This document shows positions 18,822 to 30,755 of a stretch of 30,904 bases of DNA, piece after piece. The translations under genes were made by a program, and so were the position numbers. This DNA comes from Glomus cerebriforme (Eukaryota > Glomeromycota > Glomeromycetes > Glomerales > Glomeraceae). The DNA is taken from contig QKYT01000025.1 of NCBI GenBank assembly GCA_003550305.1, positions 1 through 30,904 of the forward strand, read 5' to 3'. The notes below the pieces were generated by a model. It had not been told where the DNA came from and made no database searches. It worked only from the letters and a program-made list of their open reading frames with translations. The number at the start of each line of letters is the position of its first letter. Within the stretch, counting starts at the first letter, position 1.

Positions 18822-20912
18822 TGATGGACGAAATTATATTATGATGGTATTAATGTAGAATTTAAATACGGTATTTTTTTAAATTAATTTATAAATAATA
18901 ATACGGTTAATTCATATCATTCATATTTTAATTTCTTATAATATATACTTATATATATAACAAAATTTTTTAACAAATGTTTATTAAATTTTTACGTTCA
19001 CGAACGTCATTTGCCATTTAAAATTCTCCTTAATTTGCACCATTAAATGATAGGCGTTGATAATTAAAATACATTGCAATATGAATCGCGATACAGCCCT
19101 CACCGGATTTAATAAAATTAATTTTGGGGGGGAGATATTTATAGTAAGATAACGACTCATTTTATAGTAACGTCAAAAGCTTTTGAAAAATGAAATTTTA
19201 ATTTATTGCGGAATTTATTAAAATAATCCGAAAAAAGGATATACCATAATTATAAAAAAATAAACGAAACCACACAAACCTCTACAATTATCATAACAAC
19301 TCTAACTCTTTTGTTTTACTACTACATATTCGGTCTTATCACTAATGGATAGTTTGTAGCGTTCTTCTCCCTCAATAACACGGCATAGAAGATGGATTAC
19401 TAATTGTTAAGTCTTAGATTCTTCCATGTTTATATTGAGACCTGAATTCATGACGACTTAATGAAGCACTTCCATCCGAATCAATATTGTCAACACTGAA
19501 GCGAACATAATGCGATTAATATTTGTGAAAACGTATGTACTGGAAAGTTCGTGGCTAGACAGACAATATTTCAATTATAATATGGATTGTTATCGCAATG
19601 TAATCCTTACCATCATTAACAGGTATGATTGAGTTCGCGTTGAAAGTTTTAAAAGTCGCATTATTTGATGCATTGATTCCAAAGGCCCTAAACCATAATT
19701 AGAGTAGAACCTAGAAAAATTCTTCTGTAAAATATTTTTTGTGGACTTGAACGTTTTTGTCAAATTCCGATGTCTATTCATAGTATAAAACATTGTACGA
19801 CAAAACAAAGGGCTTATCGTGAGAAAAAAAAATTACAATTTCACTAGTGAAAATTTTTTTATGCAAATCAGAGCCTACATTTATGTTACGCATGTTACGC
19901 AATCGTTAATCGATCGATTTTCATGACTTACACAGGATTATATATTACGCTTACGCAAGCGATTCTTATTAGTGGAAAATGATTAAACTATCCAGATATT
20001 ATGACAATAAGGGCGTTCACTCCAAACAGATTGTTCGAGGACATACTGGTGAAATTAAGTCATGCATTTTAACTCTTTCTTTTAACAATTAAATATAAAT
20101 ATTCTGGATTAGTCGATGAAATTGAAATATTGAATAAATAAATATCAATGAGCTAATCATCGAGCCCTAATAATAATAATTCTGAACAATTGTGTGAGTA
20201 TAACAATAGAATAAAAATTGTTTTTGTTGTAAAATAATACATGCATTTGATTGGCTGATTATATCATCAAATAATGATGCCTAATCTAAAACGAGAAATA
20301 TGTTTATTTCAACAAAACTCCTTTATAGTTAATAATCCATCACGAGTTTAACTTATTATAATTATACCCAGAAAACACTTACGTTTCATTAAGTAATGAA
20401 GATGAACAAAATCTTTCTTGCAATTTTGTAAAAGAATTCTGAAGATATTCAAATTAAACTTCTTTCAACAAAAATTTCTTATGATGGAATACAATGATGT
20501 TACATGAACAAATTCATGAGTTAATTAATGTTATAAGTTGATTATCTTAGTTTTATAAGAATCAAAGGAGTTTGCCTTTTATAATCAATAATGCAGAAGA
20601 TCCTTCCTTTTCGGGAGGTTAATATTTTTAACATAAAACAAAGTTAATACTACGCTGGAAAAAGACCTGAAGTGTAACCCGAATTATGCAAGCAAAAAAT
20701 CTCTATTTAACAATTTCCCACAGAAACAATAAATCGTTTTCTTTTTCTCAGTTAGAAAACTACTAGTAATCGTAAATTTAAATAATTTTTTTTTTCTTAA
20801 ACTTTGTAAGCATTAAAATAAAAACAAATTTATTATAAAACTTTTTATATTTAAATTGTTCTTTTATGTGTTTACGATATTGTTAATAAACGAGAAAAGA
20901 ATTCTAACCCTG
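18822..20912. other. 2.1-kb spacer
   Basis: No intact gene seen. A possible EF-hand exon relic lies at 19414-19494 on the minus strand (listed separately). The stretch 19860-20000 has several short GTTACGC-type strings in both orientations. 20750-20912 is T-rich and probably holds the helicase promoter and 5' UTR. Confidence 0.45.
19414..19494 (-). pseudogene. Possible EF-hand exon or relic
   Basis: On the minus strand the frame from 19494 reads VDNIDSDGSASLSRHEF and stops nine codons later. DSDGSASLSRHE fits the 12-residue EF-hand calcium loop (Asp1, Asp3, Ser5, Leu8, Glu12), although Ala replaces Gly at position 6. It is preceded by an intron-like end (TTCGCTTCAG). Further upstream, 19590-19800 holds an open stretch with a plausible donor GTAAGG at about 19609. 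The two parts do not join in a common frame with the sites I can see, so this is either an unresolved small gene or a decayed one. Confidence 0.3.
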
Positions 20913-23900
20913 ATGGATCTAATTGAACTTCTAAAAGACTCTAATAATGATGAGCAGAAATGTGATGACCTATTGAAACGGTGTTTCAATTCATCGGAAT
21001 CGGACCTGGATGAGTTCATTAACAATCTATCGCGCTCTTTTGATATCCACCTACCAACACTACAAAATTTTATTTCCCACCTCTGCAATAAATATTTACA
21101 GGTCACTCCAAACGCCAATTTGAGATGGAATATTTTTCTTGCTAAATTTATGTCGTCGCTAATCACTATTGTCATAATGGATAACCTTCACAATTCTGAC
21201 TTATTTGACTTTTGTGAGTTCCTTCACAAGAGTATTGAGCTCCTCTGGTGGGCTAGTAATAAGAAAAATAATAATAATAAACTAAATTTGGCCTTTCAAA
21301 CAATTAATCTCATGTTCAGTAAAATTATGGATGCAGATGGTGTTCTGGAGGTTTTGGTATCAGAAGTATATGGTCGTCGTTGTCTCAAGCGCATACTTTT
21401 TGACTTCAACATGATTAACCAGATTGAGCGGATCGAGCTTCTCAAGGCGGTAGATATAGTTGCTGCTCTTGTGGAGAAATGTCCTGAACACAAAAATGAT
21501 TTATCGTTATCTGAAGGCTTTTATGTATACAAGGCCTGTACTGCATTGTTAGAAACTCTGGGAAATCATCAGGGTGTGCAGGCTGACTTTCACAAAAACT
21601 TGAAATCCCTATCTATTAAAGATGATCTCACATTATTAAGGATGAAGTTACCTCAAAAGTTATCAGATTTGCCTCACTTTTTGCTTACTCTTGAACAACG
21701 GAAAATAGATTCATTCTCGGTAAATATACTGTATATATATATATTTTTGTTCTAATTAAACGTAATTAAAAACTACTTTTGCTAAGCATATTCAACCTTA
21801 CTTAGGATTTGATGGGGTTCTTGCCATGCACAAATTGTCACAAGCAAGCCCTTAATTATATGTATCCTAAAAAGTACTTTTTGGAAGAAGAGTCTGCAAC
21901 TTTAGAATGTTTTCGCCTTCCATTTGAATTTAATGATGATGATAAGCTTGGACCATGGGATATTTTGCTTAGTGAAGATACAATAAAAGACCTACAACAA
22001 TTGGAATCAACTCCTGAAGTGATTAGGGCAGTAATGAAGAAACTTGGACATATATCATCTGGGGAATGGGACAAATATAAATTGCGATGTACAGTGCGAA
22101 CTGATAACATTCCTGTTTATGAGGTAGCATTTCTAGATAATAACCTGAAAATTCTCTGGCAGATTGACTATGGATTCTCTATTCGTAACAATTCATACAT
22201 GCAGCTTGTTAAGATTTGGGCCGTCACTGCTAATAAGGAACGAATCGACAAAATATTAAAAAACCTCTCAATAGCTCATATTTCCAAGCAGAGTAATTGG
22301 TGTGTAGCAGGACAAATGGGGAAAAATAATACAATTTTACCGATGATTCTTGGAGATGAAGAACCAATAAAGCCCTCTGAGGATAGATTTTATAGCTTAT
22401 ATAACTCAAAAACAGATGATGAGTTATTGGAGGTTCATAAGATGCTTGTTATAAATAAGTTTATTCCCTTATCAACGGTAAAGTATACATAAGTTGATAT
22501 ATAAAGTTTTTAGTTCAGAATTTATCTTAATAGATAATATTCTTGCTTATAGAACTTGTACAAGTCGCTCGTCCTGGGTGGCTTTAATTTTACTTTTCAA
22601 GTATCCAAGAAGGAGCATGAAATTATTAACTGTCCTACATCAGCGATCATTATTGGTCGATCAGGTAGAAATCATTTAACAGAAAAAATGTTAAACACTA
22701 TTCGTTTCTGAAATATTTAAATTTATGATATTTAGGGACCGGCAAGACTACATGTATTGTATTTAGGCAGATCGCTTCATACTTAAATAGCCGACTTAAT
22801 AAAATTCCATCCGATGACAAGATTTTTCACAGAAGACAAATCTTCATTACAATGAGCCCAAATCTGCGTCACCGGGTAAAGGAATATTTCGACAATATAC
22901 GAGAGTCCGCTATACTTGCTGGGACAAAGATGTCTAAAGCGCAATTTCGTGAGTATAGAAGAAAGAAAGAGGAAGAAAATGCAAACGATCAATATATGCA
23001 CGAAGAAGAAAATGAGAAACGGGAGTTAAAGGGCATTCCAGATTCATTCAATCATCTGCAGCTGACGGATAAATATTTTCCTTTGTTCATTACTTTCGAA
23101 AAGTTTTCTAAAATGCTTCAGGAAACCTATGGTATTAGCAATCGGGATATAATTAAACAAAAAAAGTACGATGCAGATAATATTGATTCATATGACAAAG
23201 AAAAATATGAACCCAATATAAGTCCCTCTTTCATTAATACAGAAGATAAGAATTTTGTGAATTACACTAGGTTCCGAAAAAAGTATTGGCCCTCTCTAAA
23301 TGATCATTGTAGCCAAAATTTTGATTGTGGATTGGTTTACTCTGAATTTTCTATTATTAAGGTGTGTAATTTGTAATTATATAATCTATGATTTTTTCAA
23401 ACCTATTTATATTATTTTTATTTTAAAAATTCTTAAGGGATCAAATCCCGAAGTAGATTATCTATCAAGGGAAGATTACAGGACTGTCAGTATCAAGAAG
23501 TTTCCGGTATTTTGCTATAATCGCGATCAAATTTATGATTTGTTTCTGCTATATGAAAAAATGAAAGCGCGAAATGGTGATTATGATTCGATGGATCGGT
23601 AAGATCAGATCTGATCTGATAGTACATAATTTTTTAGATTTAGCAAATTTTAAGTTTAATTATGGTTGCAAATTCTATGTAGAACGTTGGCCATCTTACA
23701 TTGTGCCAAAAAAAAAACACTAGGTGGACTACATATTCATGAAGTATATATTGACGAATGTCAAGATAATCACATTGTGGATATAGCACTTATTTTAAAG
23801 GTCTTTGACCGTGCCAGTAGCATTTTTTTAGCTGGAGATATAGCGCAATGTATTGCCCGAGGATCTTCTTTCCGATTTCAGGGTATTTTTTTTTTAAAAA

Positions 23901-26900
23901 AAAAACAATATGTTATTTTTTATTGTTCCAAAATCCTAATTTCTTAAATAATAGATTTACGAGCTTTGATGTATCAATGGGAACTTACTCGGGCACCAGC
24001 CAATCATCGCAGCGTTTTAAAACCAAAACAATTTGAATTAAATGTCAATTACCGTTCCCATAATGGAATTCTTCAACTTGCTGCTTCAGTAGTTGATCTT
24101 ATCCGGAAGTTTTTTCCCAATTCAATTGACCATTTGTTACCTGAACGTAGTGAAGTTGGCGGTCCACGACCCATTATCTTTGACGGATTTCAAGACTTTG
24201 TGGATAGCAAGAAAAATGGGCAAAATGAGAGGCAAAAAAGAAGCTCGTTTATTGAATTTGGTGCTGAACAGGTGATTCTTGTACGTGAAGAAGATCAGAA
24301 AAAATCAATTAAATCTGGACTTGGACTTGTGATGACTGTGTTTGAGGCCAAGGGCATGGAGTTTGACGATGTGCTATTGTATAATTTCTTTACCGACTCA
24401 CTTGCATGCCAAAAGGTATAATGTTATGGTGTATTTTTAATTCAAAACATCTTATAGATTCATTTAATTATAATTATTGTTTGTTATATATACGTAATTA
24501 TTTTCAGTGGCGAGTGATTCTTTCCGCTTTAAACGAAAATTCTGAGGGAGTTCCGGCCTTCTCTCATGAGAAGCATTACATCCTTTCTTCGGAGCTTAAA
24601 CATCTTTACGTTGCGATAACCAGGGCTCGGCAGCATATCTGGATATGTGAAGAAAATACAGAGTACATTATGCCAATCCGAATGTATTGGGAACACCTTG
24701 GGTTAATCGAGGTATCTCACGAAACTACTTTATCCAGTTTGGCCAAGAAGAGCGATTCTCATGAGTGGAATCGACAGGGAAGAAAATTTTTTGAACAACG
24801 GCAGTATGAACAGGTAAAATCACTTGGAATGAATATTTAATATTATGATTAACACAGTAAATAAGCTGAAATTATTATTTTAGGCTATCTTTTGCTTTCA
24901 AAAGAGTGGAAACGAAGAGCGTCGAAAACTAGCTTATGCATATTATCTTCGGCAAGTTGCTAAGGACTCTATAAATGATTCCAATGATGATACTATAAAG
25001 GCCAATTTCATTTGCGCTGCTGAAGCTTTCATAAAATGTTCACGACCAATCCAGGCAGCTTTATGCTATCAAGTAAAAAAAAAAAATTTTTTTTTTTTTT
25101 TTTTTAACATATTCGTTATGCTATGAATATTGGCTTTTTTGTTTAGAATCTCGATATCCACTAAAAGTTGACATGTACAAATTGCAAAACTTCTAGGACA
25201 TTAGCATGTATGAAGAAGCTGGTGAAATTTATGCCGAACAAAAAATGTTCGAAGATGCAGCGCGTTGTTATCTCAAGGTAAAGATGTGGCACGAAGCGGG
25301 TAAATTTTTTGAAGAAGCAAAGAAGTATGATGATGCTGCTCTTGCCTATAAGGATGGTTGCTTTTATGAAATTGCATCTGATTGTATACTGAGGTGAGAT
25401 CAATATAGCCATACGGTACATATTAAATTATTTGATTAGAATATTGCAATCTAACATTTATTTGATAAATTGTAAAAAGATACAAAAAAGAAATCGATAG
25501 AAGGACGTTTCGCCATGTTTCACAACACGTTAAAATTCATTATCATGCTACTGCCATTTTACGTGGTACATTTGATGAGGCTATTGATATGTATATCAAA
25601 TTAATTGATAATGATGATGATATTATTGAGACATTACGATTCCTCTTGTATCCTTGCAAAATCAACATATTGGAAGAAACAATGATACGTACTACAAGTC
25701 CAAGTAACTTACGGGAACATTTATCCAAGGCGAACAAGTTTACCAAAGAAAATGAATTACAATCAACTGAATGGAAAAGTCTGATAGAAGAGTTTTGGTT
25801 ATATTCAGCTTATTTAGAAAAGGATCTCGATAAAGCTTACAGGGGTATACAATTTTTCAAACGTATTGAAGATCTTGTTACTGAATTCCATGCAGTAAAT
25901 ATATGGCTGCGGATCCATCAACAATCATCGGCCAAATACTGGCATGATCGACTTCAATATCTCCAATGGATGTTCGAATTGGTCTTTTCTTTTATAAAAG
26001 TCACCAATACTAAAAAATTTAACCCAATCAAAAAGAATTTTGAAGAAATTTTCTGTGTAAATGAGACGAATAACCCACAAAAACGACAAATTCCTTTTAG
26101 CAACGCACTTCTTGATTCTTTAAACAAAATGCAAGCAAATGATAAGAATTTTTATGATGCGAACGATATACATCAGAAAATTTCACAATTTCTTGTCTCT
26201 CATATTATTGAGCTCATCCATAATGCTGATCAGAATGGTAGAAACATTCCAGATATAAGTTCTCAAATTTGTTATGAGTTTACATCCTGTCAAAACCCAG
26301 ATTGTCGAGATCATCATGTGGTTCCTACACCATCGATCCTATACCAACGTTTGACTCTTGCAAAACTCCAGTACACTTTAATGCTAAATTTTGATGTAGA
26401 CTTATTGGAGCATCACCGACTTCTTGAAAATGAACAAAGTGAAGAAATTCGTGACTTGCAAAAGTGGTGGGCCGAAAGGCTGGTTAAAATTCATATTCAC
26501 TATCAATCACCACATATAAGCTGTCCAGAGGTCACTTACATGGTGCTTTCCAAACTTCCTGAACAAATACATAATAAATTTATTGATCACTCTTACAATA
26601 CATGGTCGGTTAATTTTAATGACTTTGAGGTAATGTTGAAATACATGTTTATTTTTCAACGGCTGCAAGACAGATGGGGAATTAATAAATTCAACTGGAA
26701 AATGGCAAATATACAAATTCTTTCAAAGAATAGCAATTTATCTAATTTACCTGTTGGTTTTGTGTTCCACATAAGATATAACAAAGCTATTCCAGTTGGA
26801 AATCGACTTTCCTCATTTTTCTTCCACCTTTATTTTAATGATTTGATCAATGCAATCTCAAATATAAAAATATTTATTCAATATGCTATAAACAACACTA

Positions 26901-28192
26901 AACGGGTGAATCTTGTTACATCAGATGGTTTTGGTGACCTTGTATCTCTTATGGAGTTCGCAACATCTTTAGTTTTTGCAATTAGTCCTGGAAACTGTGA
27001 TTTTTTCCTTCCTCGAGCTTATTTGGTTAATTATTTTGAGGCATTCACTGCAGAGCCTCTCCTTCCAAGTCAACAACATAATTATGACAGAGAGAACTAT
27101 TTGAACGCAATCAAGAATTCATTTGATCAAATTCAACAGCTTCTTGACATGATTTGTAAAGAACAGATTTACATGTCAGTTATTCTTCGACTTATACGGC
27201 TTTTGATCCTTATCAGATTAAATGAACCCACTTTTGCAACAGAGGTTATTACTCTTTTCAAATCTCTGAATCACAAAGTTACTTCTTTAAAAATTAAAAA
27301 ATATCTGGAAGAAAGATCTACGGAACAACTTGTTAATTTTCTGCATAATGATCTTAATGAAACAGGTTGTGACTCCTTAGTTATCGTTTATTATGACTGT
27401 AAGGACTTGTCAAAATTTTCTAATTTGGAGAAAAATGGCATTACAAAGCTTACATATAAATCTGATAAGGAATTTAATTCTGCTCTTCAGAAGATTAAAC
27501 CATTGATAGATCAGAAAAGAATTGATTCTATAGAAAATAAACTTCAAATCTGGTTTCATAAAATTCGTGATTCTCCCAAAGAAACCAGAAAAATCCAAGG
27601 CTGGTATCGCCGGGTAAAAACGGTCAGAAAAATTAAGGTCTGGCTTCATTTATTATATGCAGCCAAAAATATTCAAGTTTGGATTCGCCGAGTTTTTAAA
27701 CGAATAAAATCACGTGACCCAATTCTGAATAAGATTTACAATGATATGATTAAATTCTGCAAGATTATCACGGAAGAAGTTAAGAATAAATCAGTATACA
27801 AATATAACATCCTCTTGAAGGGTCAGACAGTAGATGTAGTCGTGAAGCTGATTAAACTATATCGTCAAATGAATTATTTTATCAATAATTGCTCTTCAAA
27901 CACAAACAAGAATAACCGTCGTTTGGAACTGGAGAATGAATTAAAGTTTGTTAAGATTAATTAAAATTTTTATAATTGTTTTTTCTTAAACTCATTGGAA
28001 TTTTGTTATTTTAGGAATAACCATTACAAAAAAGTTAGTCAAGCATTGAAATCATTATCGATAACTGAGAATTCAGCGAAACACAAAGAAACAAATATTG
28101 AATGGTTGAAAAATGAATTGCAACAGGCAAAGAATATTAACAATCAATTTCAGAAATGGATAAATGAATACGAACTTTCTAAGAAAGTATAA
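20913..28192 (+). CDS. TRANK1-like UvrD superfamily 1 helicase, 2,124 aa, 12 exons
   Basis: Exons: 20913-21719, 21806-22477, 22553-22664, 22736-23361, 23438-23598, 23683-23882, 23955-24415, 24508-24813, 24884-25072, 25197-25393, 25480-27945 and 28015-28192. All introns are GT..AG and all junctions keep frame. Helicase motifs: I GRSGTGKT (528-535), Ia IFITMSPNL (566-574), II DECQD (817-821), III FLAGDIAQCI (841-850), IV NYRSH (891-895), V VMTVFEAKGMEFDDVLLY (985-1002) and VI LYVAITRAR (1046-1054). All look intact, so it should be an active ATPase/helicase or translocase. TPR-like helices follow (about 1120-1245; AGEIYAEQKMFEDAARCYLK), then a C-x5-C-x4-C-x3-H cluster (C1508, C1514, C1519, H1523) and IQ-like motifs (1932-1985). 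The 740 residues before motif II include an N-terminal all-helical part. The ATG at 20913 starts the first recognisable helix; the frame is open a little upstream but has no ATG. The final donor GTTTGT is less typical than the others. The helicase's role in the cell is unknown. Confidence 0.88.
22665..22735 (+). other. Intron splitting the helicase Walker A motif (71 bp, phase 1)
   Basis: The donor GTAGAA follows GGTCGATCAG and the acceptor ATATTTAG precedes GGACCGGCAAG. Splicing creates the glycine codon inside GRS-G-TGKTT. Without splicing no P-loop is encoded, so the intron position is well supported. Confidence 0.85.
23602..23617. repeat. 16-bp perfect palindrome at the start of helicase intron 5
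   Basis: AGATCAGATCTGATCT is its own reverse complement and begins four bases inside the intron, next to the GTAAG donor. It could hide the donor in a hairpin; it may also be chance. Confidence 0.6.
25073..25196 (+). other. Long intron with A12/T19 tract in the helicase gene
   Basis: The donor GTAAAA is followed by 12 A and 19 T, which can fold back fully. Two acceptors are possible: after 25146 (TTTAG) and after 25196 (TTCTAG). Only the second keeps the frame into the TPR-like exon (DISMYEEAGEIY), so it was chosen. The first would stop after four codons. Confidence 0.75.
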
Positions 28193-29889
28193 ATTTTGGT
28201 TATCGTTTCTAATTGTTTATAATATGTAGTATTTTGATTCAGATGTAAGTTAATGTCTCTTTTTGAGACTTTTTATGAATAAATGCAATTATTTATTTAT
28301 ATTGAATCTGGCAAAAATTATTGATCAATTGGATAATATAACAATCGGAAAGCTTTCTATTATAAATATTAAATTTACTATGACTCTTGAACAAGTAAAA
28401 ATTAAAATTTTCGGAAATTTGTTCGATCATAAAGAAAAATAAGATAATAAAAGTCTGCTTTCAACTTTATTTCAAGCTTAATATAAAGTAAGGAAAATTA
28501 TTAATAAATAGCTATAAAAATAAAAATAAATAAGTTTTCTTTACCAGCAGTTACTTCTAGTTGACCATAATTGAAACTAACCATTAACATTGCACATTGG
28601 CTACATTAAAAAAAATATTGTGAAAAAAAAAGATAAATGATAATAGTAATTGCATGATCACTAAGTTGATACCATGAAATAATAAAGATAAAACTTAAAG
28701 GAACTTTGTCAGATAATTAGTTAATTTATTTTTATAAAAAATTTGATTATTTTGAAATTTTTATTATTAAAATTCTTATTTATGTATAAAATATTTGCTT
28801 TATATAAAACTTTAACAGGTTTAGACAATGATTTATAGAAATGTGAATTCAACTACCATATAAATTGGTTCATTTGCTTCTAGCAGTTTTAATAATAGTT
28901 ATGATTTGGTTTAAAGTTGTGGAAATACCAATAAAAAACATATTTTATTGTTACCTATAATTATTTCATGCTAAATTATAATTTTGCAAATGACTTCTGT
29001 GATTATCTAATTGTTAGCATCATAATAAATTATTTTAATTTATCAATCATGATATTTCTTAATTAATATACATTATTTATCAATCTATTATTCTATCTAT
29101 TGTGAAAAAAAAATACGAAATAAGTATTCAACTGCTACTCAATAAAAAAATTAAAATGGTTCTCTAAAAAAAGGAAATATATAAACCAAAAAAAAAAAGA
29201 AATCTCTCTTTATATTCTGATAAAAAAAAAAATGAGAACCCCATTCTGTCAGAATGATAGAAAGAAGAAATACTATAGCCCAATTCATTTATAGATGGAT
29301 CGCCAGGATCAGAAAAAATAAATCAAATAATATTTGCACGATTTTTACAGCTCGATCATATCATAAACAATAAATATAATTGGATCATTTGCTAGTCACG
29401 TAAAAGGTGCTGACCGCTTCAGCAACCAATCATCTAAGGACTAAGGGCACATTTTGTGATCAATCTAGAAATGAACAGGGCTTATAAATACTGTAATAAT
29501 TTTATATGAAAAAATCTCATTGGTTATAATGAATAGTAATTGTTACTTCGAATCCAACATATTAATTTAAATGATGGATCCTTTAATATAATTATAATTT
29601 TCAGATTCTTATAATTGCATAAATTCATCAAATTTAATAAAGAGTTTATTGAATGGATAACAGTAAAATTTTTAGACCCATTAAGAAAAGAGTGATAGTA
29701 GAGTAGAGTTAGTTTTTGTATGGTAATTATGATTACATAATATTCTTCATGACACATTTTAAAAAGGTATTCTATATAAATATTCATTTTATTATTTAAA
29801 TTTTTTTTAAAATTTATTTTCCCTAGAATTTCCTTTAAATCCCTCTTTACCTTCCTTATACTGTATATGAGTTACTTTTCTCATTACAG
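28193..29889. other. 1.7-kb AT-rich spacer
   Basis: No gene recognised. A stretch at 28303-28443 is open for 46 codons without an upstream start and matches nothing I know. At 29155-29245 an imperfect inverted repeat (ATGGTTCTC against GAGAACCCCAT) flanks A-rich DNA. 29400-29425 contains a small GGTGCTGA/TCAGCAACC hairpin. The last 80 bases end in a pyrimidine-rich intron-like acceptor (TTTTCTCATTACAG, ending 29889). Confidence 0.45.
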
Positions 29890-30755
29890 GCAAGGAAAAT
29901 CTGGGCAGTTAGTAGAGTCTTTCCTAACTGGCTGGGAGGAATTTGATAAATGGCCTATTGCAACATAGAAGTAAATCTGACAAAATTAATGTTCATTTGT
30001 GTATTAGTAAACTTTCAGGGAACCGTTCCGAAATTCCAGTTTTACGTGATATCGCGAAACATACTCCTAAAAATAAATACGGAATGTTTCATGTTGGTTT
30101 AGAAATAGATGGAATTGTTTCAGAATGGGGCACTGGTGACGCTGGTCCTAACCTTACTTATCCAAAGTTCAACCCACATTGAATATATGATAATATTGCA
30201 CATATTCGTGTCAATTACGATTCAAGTTTAAGTCGCGAATTAAATCATTTAATTACTTTTTCCTCAAATAATTGGAGTAATTTATATAAACCTGTTACTG
30301 ATTTATTTTCCTTAATCTTTAACATGTTTAAAAAATTATTAAATGATGTTACACATATTGGCTTTATCCCTAACAATAGGTTACAAATTGTTGCCCGAAA
30401 ATGAACAAGAATTATTATTATAGCGCAACTAGTCGTAATTGTCAACATTTTATTGAAGAAACGCTTAAATCACTTGGTCTAAAATTCGAACCTGAAGGCA
30501 AATTCAAAAAGTATGGATAGAATTACTGGACATGCAGATGATAGATTTTTGTTCAAAGAAGAAGAATTCTTTTTGAGATGTGATCTTGATCAATATGCCG
30601 ATCAGAATTGGGATAGGATCTCAAATATTTGGGATAAAAAATTACTTCTTTGTTATTCAAATATGATGGATGGTATGTATAAAAGTAATGGAGATTCAAC
30701 ATGGGGAAAAACAAAGGAAAATGGCAAGAAAGAGAATATGAGAGTAGAATATTGA
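29890..30755 (+). pseudogene. Broken papain-fold (LRAT/PPPDE-like) protein gene
   Basis: Four pieces of one protein lie in order but in different frames. Piece 1 (29891-about 29960) includes GQLVESFLTGWEEFDKWP. Piece 2 (29943-30403) includes YGMFHVGLEIDGIVSEWGTG, which carries a candidate catalytic His (FHVGLEI), and is cut by a TGA at 30180-30182. Piece 3 (about 30404-30515) has SATSRNCQHFIEETLKSLGL, with a candidate catalytic Cys (NCQHF). Piece 4 (30513-30755) has MDRITGHADDRFLFKEEEFF and ends at a TAA-like stop. An H...NC(Q/E)HF arrangement is typical of the circularly permuted NlpC/P60-type fold (LRAT, PPPDE), which acts in acyl transfer or isopeptide cleavage. One base is missing in an A run near 30400 and about two near 30512. 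The number of lesions points to a true pseudogene rather than a single sequencing slip. Confidence 0.6.

Noticed and set aside
20864..22110. Minus-strand open frames opposite helicase exons 1 and 2
   Set aside because: Antisense shadows; the plus-strand exons join in frame and carry family-like sequence.
28303..28443. 46-codon open stretch after the helicase gene, considered as an extra last exon
   Set aside because: The helicase stop at 28192 overlaps a GTATAA donor-like string, but no acceptor was found that joins this stretch in frame.
29470..29560. tRNA-like TTCGAATCC string at about 29548
   Set aside because: It resembles a T-loop, but no acceptor-stem, D-arm or anticodon-arm pairing could be made around it.
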